A stretch of DNA of 64,000 nucleotides. Source: Hydrangea macrophylla (Eukaryota; Streptophyta; Magnoliopsida; Cornales; Hydrangeaceae). The notes beneath the pieces were generated by a model that ran no database searches, was not told the origin of the DNA, and saw only the letters and a program-made list of their open reading frames with translations. The translations under genes were made by a program, and so were the position numbers. Position 1 is the first letter of the stretch. Each line of letters opens with the position of its first letter. Location: assembly GCA_033977485.1 (NCBI GenBank), contig CM066983.1:66202010-66266009 (forward strand), given 5' to 3'. This document shows, piece after piece, positions 1-12,149 of the stretch.

Positions 1-1268
1 TACATAAGGGCAAAATGATTATTTTACTCTTAAAAATTCAAAATGCCATGAATTGTTAAGATTAAATCTAAATGCCTAAAAAGTACATAGATTGTAAAAT
101 GATCAATTCTGGTTAAATCTTAATAAATTATGGGTTTTTAAATATCTAAGGTCAAATTAGTCATTTTACAAATATATTCATGTAAATATAGATCGGCATT
201 AGATTCAGAATGTCGAAAATCTCGGGCTAGGTCACTATGTATTATTTGAAGACTTTAACAATGTTAACTTCTTATATGTAAGCCCTAAGGGCAATTTGGT
301 CATTTTACAATCTATATACCTTCTAAGTTCCAAAATGTTCTTCATAATAATATGAGTTCACATGCTTTGACAACGTTAAATTCTGATTTTATTTTAACAA
401 GTTATGGCATTTTAAAATTTTAAGGGTAAAATAGTCATTTTACAAATATATTCAAGTCAAATGGACCACACCATTGGATCCAGAATGTCGAAAAACCTTA
501 GGGTAGGCAACTCTGTAGTATTTGAAGACTATAACAATGTTAACTTCGTATATGTAAACCCCAAGGACAATTTGGTCATTTTATCATCTATGTACTTTTT
601 AGGTCCCAAATGTTCTTTATCCTAAATATGACCTCTCAGGCTCTGACGGCGTTCAATTCTAGTTTAGTCTTAACACGTTATAGCATTTTTAAATTTAGAG
701 GGCAAAATAGTCATTTTACAAATATTTTCAGGCCAAATGGTCCCTACCATTGAATCCAGAACGTCGAAAAACTTAGGGGTTGATCACTTCGTATTAATTG
801 ATGATTTAAACAATTTTAACTTCTTATATGTAAGCTCCAAAGACAATTTGATCATTTTATCATATACGATTTTTAGCTCCCTCAATTGGTCTTAATATTA
901 AGATGATTTCATAGGCTTTGACGACGTTCAATTCTAGTTTATTCTTAACAAGTTATGACATTTTGAAGTTTGAAGGGAAAAGTAGTCATTTTACAAATAA
1001 AATCAAACCAAATGAGCTCTGTCATTAGATCCAGAACGTCGAAAAACCTTAGGGGTAGGTCACTCTGTATTAATTGATGATTTTAACAATGTTAATTTCT
1101 TATATGTAAGCTCCAAGGGCAATTTGGTCATTTTACCATATATTTTCTTTTTAGCTCCCCAAATGGTCTTAATATTAGAATAAGTTCATAGGCTCTGACG
1201 ACGTTCCATTCTAGTTTAGTCTTAACAAGTTATAGCATTTTGAAGTTTGAATGACAAAATAGTCATTC
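1..1268. repeat. ~275-bp tandem repeat (satellite-like), about 4.5 units
   Basis: The phrase TCATTTTACAAAT recurs at about 161, 434, 711 and 985, with a decayed copy at 1263, giving a period of 273-278 bp. Other landmarks keep the same order in each unit: 'cagaaYgtcgaaaa', 'cttatatgtaag', 'caatttggtcattttac' and 'taacaagttat'. Units differ by roughly 10-20 percent, so this is an old array. It enters the window from the left and its true length is unknown. No coding potential is seen. Confidence 0.9.
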
Positions 1269-1560
1269 AATTTTCTTTTTCTTTTTTTTTTAAATTTAAA
1301 ATTTAAAAATTATTTTTTTTTCCAAATTTTTTTTAATTGAATGTTTTTTTTGAAAGAAAAAAATAGTAAAAAAAAATTTCAAAAAAAATAACAATAGTTT
1401 TGGTTGGTTGGCAAGTCAACCCGGGTCAACCCATATTAGACCTATATTTTAATGGATTATAAATAGTTTTGAAACAATTTTAACCCAACCTATTTTGATA
1501 CAACCCATATTTACCCATATTCAACCAATTGCCAAGCCTAACTGCAGGTTATCAATTTTA
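1269..1560. other. AT-rich low-complexity stretch, no gene
   Basis: Long A and T runs (1275-1400) are followed by a short tract of degenerate 'caacccatatt' words (about 1420-1530). No ORF, RNA gene or element end could be supported. Confidence 0.6.
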
Positions 1561-2437
1561 AAGAGTCTCCTAAGTTATATTACCACATTGTGATAAGATT
1601 AATTGGGAAGATAATATTCAGAATATTATCACATATGAGAACATTATCAAGATTTTAGGAAGATAATATTATCGTTTGGTAAGATAATATTTTTACTTTA
1701 TGGAGATATCTTTTATCTGCTAACAAAGTAAGTCGAACCAAGACAACATGTGGACCAAGTTCAAGATATATATATACACATATGTATGTATATTTATATT
1801 TGATGATATGGAAGCTTTTAGCAGATTTATAGGGATAAATCTGGTAAATTTTATCAGATTAATATTCATCATATATTTCTTGTCTTATCGTTACCAATCA
1901 GGCCGCTATAAATCAGCAGGCAGGCTGAGCTTTCATCTCACTCCGCGTCATCTCGGTACACAGCACTCATAGCATTCTTTCACAGCATTCAAAACATTCA
2001 AGCCTTTGTTTCTCAGCATCCGTAGCAAATAGGTCCTTCTCTTTTTGCTATTTTCTCAACTGTTTTTCATTCTTTGAACAATCAGAGCCTATTCTGATCT
2101 CGTTCTTTAGTTGTATGTTTTATTCTCCAAACATTTAATAAAATATCTGTATTTTATTAATCGTTTGTGATTGTTTATCTAGTAAACTCTTGCACTATTT
2201 GGCGTGTGCGTTTCAGTACTACCAAAGGATTTTTGATGGGTATACTTTCCTACTCATCACACACAATCATCTTTTAGAAGTCAGATCTTAAAGCCTTGAG
2301 TATCACTCACTCAAGCAGATAGAAAATTAGTTTGCACACACACCATACCCGTTTGACTCTGACATGCCTGCACAAAACTAGAGCAAACACTTTCACGGTT
2401 CACCCCACCAGATCCACACAAACTTAATACCAAAAAA
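1561..2437. other. Unclassified region with promoter-like words, no gene called
   Basis: It contains repeated 'gataatatt' words (1605-1690), a TATA-like CTATAAAT at about 1906 and polyadenylation-like AATAAAAT at about 2138. The layout resembles an LTR or a retroelement leader. No second copy, primer-binding site or target duplication was found, so it is left unclassified. The 74-codon ORF at 1748 resembles nothing and is probably chance. Confidence 0.3.
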
Positions 2438-2551
2438 GGGTTAATTACACTTACACCCCCTATACTTTATGTCAGTTTCACTTAGACCCCTTGTAGTTCA
2501 AAAAGTGACACTAACACCCCCTATACTTTGATTTAAAGTGTAACTGTCAAC
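2438..2551 (+). repeat. Left terminal inverted repeat of the MULE
   Basis: It begins GGGTTAATTACACTTACACC and is 114 bp long. It is itself internally repetitive: 'acaccccctatactt' occurs twice. It pairs with 6856-6969. Confidence 0.93.
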
Positions 2552-2797
2552 GGACGTTAACATTTTGCGTATATAACCATCGTACCCTCATATATTCTGT
2601 GTTTGGGCTAAGGGCATCTATCAACGAAAGAGAGAGAACAAAGCAAAGCTGAAGGATCAAACCCAAAAGATGTAGTAAGGATTGAAGATCTGCTCGAGGT
2701 GTACGCAGTGTTCGAAGATCCATTTTATGTGGACGAGGATCGAATCTAAGTCTTGCGAAATACAGAGAGAAGGGACAATCAATTTCTGTGAAGTATA

Positions 2798-2880
2798 ACA
2801 CTTTTTATGCTGAGTTGGTATCGATTTGTGTGGGGTTTAACACTTTTTTATGCTGAGTTGGTGTCGATTTGTGTGGGGAT
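2798..2880 (+). repeat. 41-bp direct duplication in the MULE leader
   Basis: Two adjacent copies of a unit containing 'tatgctgagttggt' and 'cgatttgtgtgggg' lie between the left TIR and the transposase. No function can be assigned. Confidence 0.8.
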
Positions 2881-3066
2881 TTATGCTGGACCACTTCACT
2901 TTCTGAAATTGTTGGGGGACCTTGCATGTACTAAAATGTTTAATATTAGACTTTCTGTTTGTTTTGGTAGAACTTTGGGGGGACAAATTGACTTTAGTAT
3001 TCATATATTCTTTATAAAATTAAAAAAAATGTTTAAAAATGTTAAAGTGTGAATTTTGTTGCAGAA

Positions 3067-5969
3067 ATGAGTGGAACATTGACGATTGCAATGCACCATG
3101 GCGGTTATTTTGAAAATGGTCAGTTGAAGGTGTATAAGAGAGGCCAAATTAAGGTATTTAAGGACATTGACCCAGATTTAATGTCCTATATTGAGCTTAA
3201 ACATATGTTGGTTAAACTAGGACACCCATCAACCAGCCTAGTGTACTATAAGGTACCTGGCTTGACCCTCAATGAAGGCTTAGAGAGGATTTTGGAGGAC
3301 AAGGAGGTTATGGAGATGCTGAAACAAGTTGAGATGCATGGTGAGGGGTTGGCTAATGTTGAGGTGTACGTAGAGAGCCGACAAGATGAAAACTCAGAGA
3401 AGGAACCTATGGAGCCTCATGTTGGTTTCAACAAGGTATAGGTGATGATGTGGAAGGTACATGGGATGACATATTTTATGAGGTTGCTGAGGCAGGTGCT
3501 GAGATTGAATCTGAGGAAGAATCTGATCCTAGTTGGATAAATGAAGGGCTCGAGGGCAGTGATGATGATATATTTAATGATGTCCATAATGGGGATAATA
3601 CTCAGATCCCAGGTCCATCAGCTCCTGAGGAGGGGGAATGCTGAAAGTGAAGAGGTGCTTAGCTTGGATGGTTGGCTTTCAGATCCATGTGATGATGATG
3701 TGCTTAGCTTGAATGGTTCCTCAGATGGTGATCATTGGCCAGAATTCAATGAGGATGTAGACATGTTAAAACCAGAGCTTAAAGTTGGTATGCAATTCTC
3801 TACACCCCAAGTGTTTAGAAATGCCTTGAAGGAATGTATTGTTCAAAATGGCTATGACATGAAGTTTGTTAAGAATGAGGCAAAACGAGTCATAGCTGTA
3901 TGTAGGAATGAATGTGGATGGAGAATACATGCATCTCCAATGCAAAGGCAGAAGACATTTCAAATAAAGTCACTTAAGGGGGAACACAAGTGTGGGAGGT
4001 CATTTATGAATCACCAAGTTACATCCAGGTATCTTTCACATAAGTACTTGGGTAGTATTAGAGACAATCCTGAGTGGAATATAGCTGTAATGCAGAAAAG
4101 TGTAAAGAGGAACATCATGGTTGATGTGAGTAGGAGTCAACTCTATCGGGCTAAGAGAAAAGCTAAGGACATTGTGTATGGTGATCATAGGATGCAATAT
4201 GCAAAGTTGTGGGATTATTGTGCGACTGTTAGGAAGTTCAACCCCAATAGCTATTTGAAGATAATGGTGGAAAGGCCTTCTTTGGACTTGTCACCTACAT
4301 TTCAAAGGATTTATGTTAGCTATGAGGCTCAAAAGGCTGGTTTTTTGAGTAGGTGTAGGCCAATTATTAGACTAGATGGATGCCATCTGAAGGGATTATA
4401 TGGAGGATAACTTCTGAGTGCAGTTGGCAGAGATGGCAATAACAACATGTTCCCTATTGTAGTTGCTGTGATTGAGGCAGAAACCAAGGATTCATGGACT
4501 TGGTTTTTTACTGAGTTGACTAATGATATTGGCAAACCTGAAGTAATGGGTTGGACCTTCATATCCGACAGACAAAAAGGGTTGGTAGAGACATTTGCTG
4601 AATTGTTGCCATCAACTAAGCACAGGTACTGTCTGAGGCACCTGTATGCAAACTTTAAAAAAAAGTTCAAAGGAAAGGAATTGAAGGACTTGATGTGGAA
4701 GGCAGCTTCATGTGGGACTGTTAAAGAATTTGAGCTGCATTTGAAGGAGTTGGAGGTACTTGATCCTCAGGGAAAACCACATACGTGGCTACTAAAAAAC
4801 CCACCAGAATTATGGGCCAGGTCCCATTTCACTCCAAAGAGTAGGTGTGACATACTTGTTAACAATTTATGTGATTCTTTTAATGGCTATATTCTTGAAG
4901 CGAGGGACAAGCCTATTATTACCATGCTTGAATGGATAAGAAGGAAACTAATGACTAGAATTCAGGTGAAAAAGAAAGGAATGAACAACTATACTGGTAA
5001 TATTTGTCCAGCTATTCAAACCAAATTGGAGGCGAATAAGGTTGAATCTAGGCATTGCTTCACTCAATGGGCTGGTGATTTACAGTTTGAAGTGGACTGT
5101 TTTAATACCACTTATGTTGTAGATTTGAAAACTAAAACATGTGGCTGCAGGTTATGGGACTTGACTGGCATCCCATGCAAACATGCCATAAGTGCCATTT
5201 ACAGGAACAGGGAGCTACCAGAGGCCTACCTTCACCAGTACTACAGCAAGGAGACATATATGAGGGCTTATGCAACTATGATCTCTCCTATTCCAGGTCA
5301 ACATGATTGGGTTGATACAGGAATTGATGCAATTACACCTCCACATTATAGGAAACCCCTTGGAAGACCAAAGAAATTAAGAAGAAGAGATCAAGATGAG
5401 GCAAAGAATCCTAACACCATTTCGAGGAATAATAGGTACATGCGATGCAAGAAATGCTTGAAACCTGGACACAACCAGAGGTCATGTAAAGGTCCAGTTC
5501 ATCCAAAATCTAAGCTTGTGAAAAATGGGGTCAGTTCAGCTTCTCAACCATGTGCAAGCAGCAAGGTGATTTTATTCATCTCTTTATTTATTACCTTAGC
5601 TAATTATTGTACATTACCTAATTATTGTGTATTATGTTTAAGGGTGGAATTGCCCAGGGTGTTAGTTCAACTTCTCAACCAACTATGCGACCGAGAGCTG
5701 CACCAATTGGTGGTTTTAACTCACCACCAAAAAGAACAGCACTATCAACTGCTGCACCAAAACGAACTGCACTTCCCAGAGCATCTCCAATAGGTGGGTT
5801 TAATTCGCCACCAAAAAGAGGGAAATTGAATGCAATACGAGGTAAACTTAAAGCAACAAGAGGTGGATTAACAAGAGCTGCAACAAATGCACTAAAAGCT
5901 GGAGCTGATGCATCAATAGGTGTTAAGAAAGGAAAGGATAAAGGAAAGGATAAAATAACCAACTTCTAA
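3067..5969 (+). pseudogene. MURA-type MULE transposase, broken
   Basis: Known role: a DDE transposase that cuts at the MULE TIRs. The first ATG at 3067 follows a splice-acceptor-like TTTTGTTGCAG, suggesting an intron in the leader. Domains in order are a PB1-like N-terminal domain (3067-3430), an acidic linker, the MURA DNA-binding region (about 3760-4130), and the MULE catalytic core (Asp in RLDGCHLKG at about 4375, Asp in ISDRQKG at about 4567). A SWIM zinc finger follows (CGC...CKH, about 5140-5190), then a CCHC knuckle (CKKCLKPGHNQRSC, about 5449). A 77-bp intron (5566-5642, GT-AG, phase 0) joins a basic Ser/Pro/Gly-rich tail that ends at 5969. Breaks: a frame change near 3436-3450, a compensating one near 3640-3650, and an in-frame TAA at 4408-4410 that looks like CAA to TAA. 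Confidence 0.9.
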
Positions 5970-6262
5970 AAGGTGTTTTCTGTGTTAGTTTTTGGGCTGC
6001 AAATATTCAATGCTGGCCAGAAATTTTGTGTGCATTATAGGACATGGATGCATATTTTTTGTTGGGGCATAAACCAAACATTATGGTTTCCATATGTTAT
6101 TACATGTGCAGAAATCAAACATTATGTTTGATATATGTTACAGTTTGATATGTTACTACGTTACTTATGTTTTAAACCAAATTCATTCTTATTCACTCAA
6201 AACATGCATTTTACTACATCACTTAGGCATTCTAGTTCAAAACATTCAAAGCATACATCTTT

Positions 6263-6673
6263 CTACATCAGACATGAAACTACAACCACCATTAGAGAGA
6301 GCCCAGCCATGAAAATGCATATGTTAATTAGTGTCTTCATTAAGCCAACAGTTCGTTCGAGCACACCGCAATGAGCGCTTAACTCTGCAACTTCTGCCCT
6401 AAGCTCTGTGATTTCATCATCATCCATCCTTGTTCTCTCGTAACCTTCAACCCTTGTGCTCTACCTCTGCCCAGCTTCAAGCCTTGTATTATTTGCAATG
6501 GGATTGCGCCAGTCCCACATTGCACAATACCCATTTGGACAAACATAGTACAACCTTCCTCTATTCTTTTCATTTTCTGTAACTTTCACAATTGCACGTT
6601 TCCCACAGTTACATAACCTGGTGTTGAACTTCAACGACCCACTTATTGTGTCGGAGCTGCCTGAAGACATCAT
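6263..6673 (-). pseudogene. GRF-type zinc-finger ORF of the MULE, one nonsense codon
   Basis: On the minus strand an ORF starts at ATG 6673. It shows a GRF zinc-finger signature: CNCG, then an aromatic-Cys pair in YYVCPNGYC, and MWDW. After an in-frame TAG (about 6460) the same frame continues with a short charged helix and a hydrophobic C-terminal segment ending at 6263. Zinc finger, coiled coil and one membrane segment is the layout I know for small plant GRF proteins carried by MULEs. The role is unknown; DNA or RNA binding is inferred from GRF fingers elsewhere. It faces the transposase gene. Confidence 0.7.
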
Positions 6674-6855
6674 CAAAGGAAGGGGAATGCTGGAAGGGGA
6701 ATGCTGGCAGAGCATGTAGTGTTATGTTTTGTTGGTATGAAATGTTTTGTTGGTTTAAGCTTTGTACCAGTTTTGAAGGGCAAATAGGTCCTTTAAAAGT
6801 CGTTTTTGGAGGGAAATTTCCCGCACAAGCATTTCCTGTTAAGTTAGACGGATTT

Positions 6856-6969
6856 GTTGACAGTTACACTTTAAATCAAAGTATAGGGGGTGTTAGTGTC
6901 ACTTTTTGAACTACAGGGGGTCTAAGTGAAACTGACCCAAAGTACAAGGGGTGTAAGTGTAATTAACCC
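6856..6969 (-). repeat. Right terminal inverted repeat of the MULE
   Basis: It is the reverse complement of 2438-2551 with a few substitutions. The outermost bases are ...AATTAACCC at 6969. Confidence 0.93.
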
Positions 6970-6978
6970 TACAAAAAA

Positions 6979-7932
6979 TAAATAGGGAATGCGCACATGG
7001 GCAAAGGATAGAGGAAAGATTGGTATTGGAACACACTCTCGGATCTATCCGGATTTATTTGTTGACAATAGGAGCGAAACCATTCTTTGGCCACTTCAGT
7101 TTATTTGTAAGCAGTTCATTAGAAAAAGTTTTAATAAAAATGGCTTATTAGAAAATAGTTAAATAAAAGCAGTTTGTTAAAAATTATTTGAAACCTATTT
7201 TAAAAAAATTGTTATTATTTATTTTCTAAGTGAAACATTTTAATAAAAAAACAATTTTTTTGAAAACAATTAAATAAAAATATTTTATTCGCATATTGGC
7301 AAAACGAGATTAGGTAGGTTGGTGGTAAGTTGGTGGTTTAGATAAACTGGATCACAAGAGATAAGTTGTGAGATACAAAATAGGAAGTCGATCAGAGCCT
7401 ACACCTAGTGGGCTAGGAGATGATTTGGGCTTGTTCACAGAGTGGGATGAGTTGTGGGCCGCCAGGTGATAGAACTGGCTGAGCTGGGCTGTGCTGGACT
7501 TAGTGGTGACGAGTGACACACCATTTAATTAGTACACGCACGTGATACTCAGCGTGCACATATACTTATCAACCAAGCTGTTCCTACCCTCTGCATCATG
7601 TTATCATGTCTCTGTACCATCACAGTTCCCAATGTCACACCCTCTGTCATGTGAAAGTGAAAGTGAAAGTGAAACACTAAGAATTTAAATTCTAAGTTGA
7701 CTATGGTCCTCAAAACCATAAAACAAACTATATTCTAGAAAACTGTGGCCCTCAAAACTATAATGCAAATTGTCGATTAGTAATACAATTTATGAATTTA
7801 ACAAGTTATAAATAGATATATAGATATATAATTTTTTTTTGGTTGAAAGGAAAAAGGCAAGTATAAATATATGAAAAATGCTAGTGTGATAGAATAGTAC
7901 TCCGTATTTGGAATATACATTATTTTTTTTTT
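6979..7932. other. Intergenic, no gene seen
   Basis: AT-rich DNA without a supported ORF or RNA gene. It includes short direct repeats such as 'gtgaaagtgaaagt' near 7650. Confidence 0.6.
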
Positions 7933-8294
7933 GGTAAATTGTAAATTACAACTCTATAGGTTGAGGATTGTGCGAATTACACTCTATGGTTTTAATTTTG
8001 ACAATTTATACTCTAAGTTAGAAAATTGTGCAAAATATATCCAATTACAAAAAAAAAAAATAAGGGCACAATAGGAATATCATATTATTTTTTGCCTAAA
8101 ATAATCTCATGTGCCGGGACAGACCCTAGGTTAAAAAAATTAATGTGATATTCTTATTGTGCCCTTACTTTTTTTGTAATTTGATAAATTTTACACAATT
8201 TTTAAATTATAAAATATAAATTACCAAAATTGAAACAACAAAACGTAATTTGCACAACCCTCAGAACTCTATGGGTATAACTTGCAATTTAACC
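7933..8294. mobile_element. MITE, about 362 bp
   Basis: The left end reads GGTAAATTGTAAATTACA and the right end, read on the minus strand, GGTTAAATTGCAAGTTATA. The similarity runs inward for more than 100 bp on each side (shared 'gaattacactctatggt', 'aagggcacaata'). It has no ORF. Flanking target duplications could not be read because of a T run on the left, so the superfamily is open. Confidence 0.75.
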
Positions 8295-8714
8295 TTGCAT
8301 TTGAGTTATTATATATGAAAATGCTGTGCGACGTCTACTTGGATTCGAGTATTATATATGTATATTCCACATAAGTTCTACAATTATGATAAAATCACAA
8401 TGTCCACACACTATTACATAAATTATATTTTTCAAATTAAGCGAGACTGTAACAGAGAAAAAACAAAATAAGTAACTACATGAATATTAAAGCCAGGTAC
8501 ATCACCTAAACTTCACAACTACTAATATGGTTCATTGAAAGACAACCCACCCCAACTTGTCCCACACTACAAAACAATCCCAAAAAAAACAAAAACAAAA
8601 AAAAAAAAACAAAAAAAAAAAAGGACCAAACTTACTCCACTAAACTGAGAATTTCAAGTCAAAGGTCAAATTCTCTCTCTCTCAACACTCTCTCATCACT
8701 CTATTTCCCACATT
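8295..8714. other. 3' flank and probable 3' UTR of the HIPP gene
   Basis: AT-rich DNA downstream (minus-strand sense) of the HIPP stop codon, with A runs near 8590-8620 and TC repeats near 8671-8700. A poly(A) site cannot be placed with confidence. Confidence 0.4.
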
Positions 8715-10413
8715 TTACATGATTGAACAGCTACTTGTGTTCTCATCACTGAACATATGGGCAGTACCAGATTGATCACCATTATAACTAGAACTAGGCT
8801 CACTGTAACCATACGGACCAGGGGTATAATTGTAATTATAGTAATACCCAGTGCTAGGAGGAACAAAAGGAGACCTTTGATACATCATCTGAGGCTGTTG
8901 TTGCATAACATGCCTATTCTGCTGAAACCCATTACTATTCATGTTCATCATCATAGCTGATGGATTATAATGACCTGTTCCAAGACCCCCACCACCACCA
9001 CCACCATTTGGTCCTAATCCACTGTTTGGATGGATTTGAAATCCACCCAAATTATTAGAATTCCCAATATTACCCCCATTCCCATGAAAACCAGCAAGAC
9101 CCATCATGGCATTTATGTCATTTCCCCTATTACCTTCCCCACCACCACCACCACCACCCAAATGAGGACTGTTGTTAAATTTCAGAGCTGCCATGGTTTT
9201 CTGATCAATCCCAACTGGGTTTCCTTTCAAACCCATATTCTGATTTGGGTTTCCTTTCTTTCCTACATTTCCATTCCCCAAATTAAGATTCATTTTTCCA
9301 TTGTTCGGAGCTCCATTAACAACTTTCTTTCCACTGTTTGGATCCATGGATTGTTGTCTGAGAAGACCCAACTGGTTCATTTTCTGTCTGAGAATTTTTA
9401 ACTCATCATCTTCATCTTCATCTTCATCACCATCACCATCAAAATAGTCATCATCATCATCTTCTTCTTCTTCAGAGATGAATGTGGTGGGGAATTTCTG
9501 CTGGTTTTTGAAGGCTTCAAGGTTCTTGATCAGACCTTGGTTTTGGGTTTTCTTGTTCTTGTTGTCATCTTTGATGCATTGTATTTGGGACTTTTGTTTC
9601 TGGTTCTGGTTGTTGCTTTTATGTGACCAAATCTCTGCATGTTTACCAGATCTGATCAGTTTCTTGATCAAAGTTGCTGAGTCAACACTCCCTGAAACTG
9701 TTACTCTCTGCTCCTCTGCATCTATTTTCACTTGGTAAACACCTACAACAAAAAGAGGAAGAGATAAAAACATATATATATATATATATACATGTGTGTG
9801 TGTGTCTCCATTTTCAGGCACTGTACAAGTAATGTATTTTAGAGTTGCTAACTCAAAAAAAAAAAAAAAAAAAAAAAGGTAACTTTTTTCTTATCTCATC
9901 ATATTGAACTGAAGCAATCAGTGAAGTGAAGAGTGATTACTCCTTTCTAAGCGCTAGTCATTGCAAAACTTTCTTCATTAATCATTATATACAAAACCCA
10001 GCCTACCCATATGGGATAAATCAAGAGTACACATTTATACATCTATATATACACACATCTATATAACAAAGGGAAACAAAAAAAAATTCAAATTTTAGAC
10101 TAATTTGAGAGATTTTCCACTGTAAGTTTCAAGTCTTTTATCCCTTATCATATTGAGATGAATGCAGAGCATGAATAAATACATTTCAGAGTTTGTATGT
10201 CATAATCATTGCAAAATGTTCTAAATTATACTCCGTATAGAAAACCCTGTCAACTTAGATGGAATAAATGCAGAGTAGCCAAAAAAAAAAAGCTAGGAAA
10301 AAATTAGAACTAAAGACCAATAAATTACTTTTTTACACTTGGAAAAGAGCTAAAAAAGCAGAGAAACATCTCTAAGTTGAAAAAGTACCCACATATTGTG
10401 CGTGCGTGCGTGC

Positions 10414-10485
<72 letters not shown>

Positions 10486-10854
10486 GGCTACTCTATCCCA
10501 ACAGCCAATCACTATCAAGAAAACATTTGGAAAGAAAATGATGAGAAAGGGAGCTGCACCTTCAATTCTCTGAAGGAGTTTCTTAACTTTCTGCTTACAC
10601 CCATCACAGTGAATGTTCACTTTGAGAACACAAGTCTGTAAATCAAACAACAACAACAACAAGAACAAATGGAATTTCAGAAAAAGACCAAAACTCAACT
10701 TTCTCTGGTTTTATTTATATATATGTATATATATATAGAAGCTCTATATAAACTATTATACACAAAAGGGACACATTAAAGACAGACATGATGGGTTTTT
10801 AGAGAGCAAAAAAACCTGGATCTTGAGGAGCTTAAAGTCATCATCTTTAGTCAT
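8715..10854 (-). CDS. Heavy-metal-associated isoprenylated plant protein (HIPP)
   Basis: Exons on the minus strand are 10854-10816, 10635-10560 and 9742-8715. All junctions are GT-AG and keep frame, giving 380 residues. The N-terminal HMA domain spans residues ~8-75 with the metal-binding CxxC in [10 protein letters not shown] (exon 2) and closes with [16 protein letters not shown] in exon 3. An acidic tract (EEEEDDDDD), Asn/Gly-rich repeats and a Tyr/Pro-rich segment follow. The C-terminus is CSIM, a CaaX box for prenylation, so membrane attachment is expected. The layout matches the long Gly-rich HIPP group (HIPP32-34-like in Arabidopsis). Family members bind metals or act in stress and interaction networks; the partner here is unknown. 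Intron 2 carries the GT/GA microsatellite at 10397-10482 and a TA/TG tract near 9773-9802. It is the only clearly intact host gene here. Confidence 0.92.
10397..10482. repeat. Compound microsatellite (TGCG/TG)n(AG)n in HIPP intron 2
   Basis: About 86 bp of GTGC/GT units run into about 27 GA units. It lies in intron 2, close to the exon 2 donor at 10559, and is likely to vary in length between individuals. Confidence 0.95.
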
Positions 10855-11280
10855 TTCTTCAGTGCTGTTTGGAATGTAGTCTCTCTCTCTCCTTCTCTCT
10901 CTCTCTGTGCTTGGAAAGAAAATAAAAATAAAAGGAACTGCCTAAGCTAGTGGGGGTAAAAGGGGCTTCTCTGTGTCTTTCTCTTCTCTCTCTCTTGAGT
11001 TGTTCTCAGAAAAATACAAAGCAAAAGCAATGATGGTTTCGATCCTAAAAAGAAGGAAACAGTGAAAATATAAAATTAATGGCAAAGACAAACAAAAGAA
11101 AACCATATAAAGGTATAAAGGGAAAGAAGATACAGAGAGAGAAAAGATAGTATTAGTCAGAAGGAATGGGGAGTAAAAGGTGGGAGAGAGAGAGATGGGG
11201 GTTTAAAGTCTGAATTCTTGAAGTGATGTGATTAAACGTTAAATCTGAGAAAAAAAAAAGAACAGCGACTTGACAGGCCT
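10855..11280 (-). promoter_or_regulatory. 5' leader and promoter region of the HIPP gene
   Basis: Immediately upstream of the ATG lie CT-rich tracts on the plus strand (10879-10910, 10978-10998), read as GA-rich on the gene strand. GA/CT tracts like this are common in plant 5' leaders. No TATA box or start site can be fixed. Confidence 0.4.
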
Positions 11281-11950
11281 ACTTTTATCCCTGTACCGTT
11301 TGTCACATTATACTCACTGCAGTAAACATTAATGTTATGCTTATCAAATTATCTATTCTATAATCTCACATCTAGTAATCTTGTAACGGTGGTGGAGGAG
11401 CGCTTCAACATTCTCTAATTAAAATTAAATGTCTTCACTGGTATATTATTTAAATCTTTTGAACTCACAGTCACATCATTCAAACGTAAATGATGTAGCG
11501 GTCGACTCACTTTATTTTGATTTGAGTACGTTGAAATGATCTCACATTGTTAAATCAATAATATTAGGTATACACATTTTTCTACATATTTTTTGACACA
11601 CTATGCTTTAAATATATGTATCTTGTGCTGTTTAAATTTTTCACATTTTTTTGTACACTACTCACACAACACAGGGTACATGCATTTAAAACTGTTTATC
11701 AAAAAGTATGTAGAAAAGTGTGTGGGTGTACTAGTGTTATTAAATTTGAAGATGGGACTATACTTCCCAAATTTTGTTTTCAAATGTTTCCTAAAAACAT
11801 GTGGTGAGATCACGTCAACATTTCAATCAAAATCAAATGTATGTAATGCCAAATGTGTTTAGAGACTATTTGTATTGCAAAATTTGAGAAGCAATGCATT
11901 ACTCTACTCAGTACTCTCCCCTCCGTTTCTCGTGAAAATTAGAAGAAAAT
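11281..11950. other. Intergenic, no gene seen
   Basis: AT-rich DNA with no supported ORF. The 89-codon ORF at 11593 has no recognisable features and low-complexity composition. Confidence 0.6.
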
Positions 11951-12129
11951 ATTTTTGCTCACCCAAAATTTGGTACACCAATGCTCACCCAAGCATCTCA
12001 TTGGCCAATGCAGTGGGGCCCAGGATTAAACAATATTAAACAACATTTGTTTAATCCTGGGCCCCACTGCATTGGCCAATGGGATGCTTGGGTGAGCATT
12101 GGTGTACCAAATTTTGGGTGAGCAAAAAT
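11951..12129. mobile_element. Foldback MITE with almost perfect ~80-bp arms
   Basis: The left arm (11951-12027) begins ATTTTTGCTCACCC. The right arm (12046-12129) is its reverse complement, with a single clear mismatch (ctc/ccc next to ATTGGCCAATGCAG). The loop is only about 18 bases. A transcript of either strand would fold into a long hairpin. Confidence 0.88.
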
Positions 12130-12149
12130 GCTCTCAAATTAGAAAGAAG

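Larger units (their letters stand above)
2438..6969 (+). mobile_element. Mutator-like DNA transposon (MULE), autonomous type, degenerate
   Basis: The element is 4532 bp and bounded by 114-bp terminal inverted repeats (2438-2551 and 6856-6969) that both begin GGGTTAATTACAC. It holds a MURA-type transposase on + and a GRF zinc-finger ORF on -. The flanks form a near match of 9-10 bp (taccaaaaaa left, tacaaaaaa right), as expected for the 9-bp duplication of Mutator elements. Both ORFs carry disabling changes, so this copy is probably dead, though the intact TIRs could still be mobilised in trans. Confidence 0.92.

Noticed and set aside
1561..2437. Solo LTR or integrated pararetrovirus promoter
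   Set aside because: TATA-like and poly(A)-like words only. No mate, primer site, target duplication or coding sequence.
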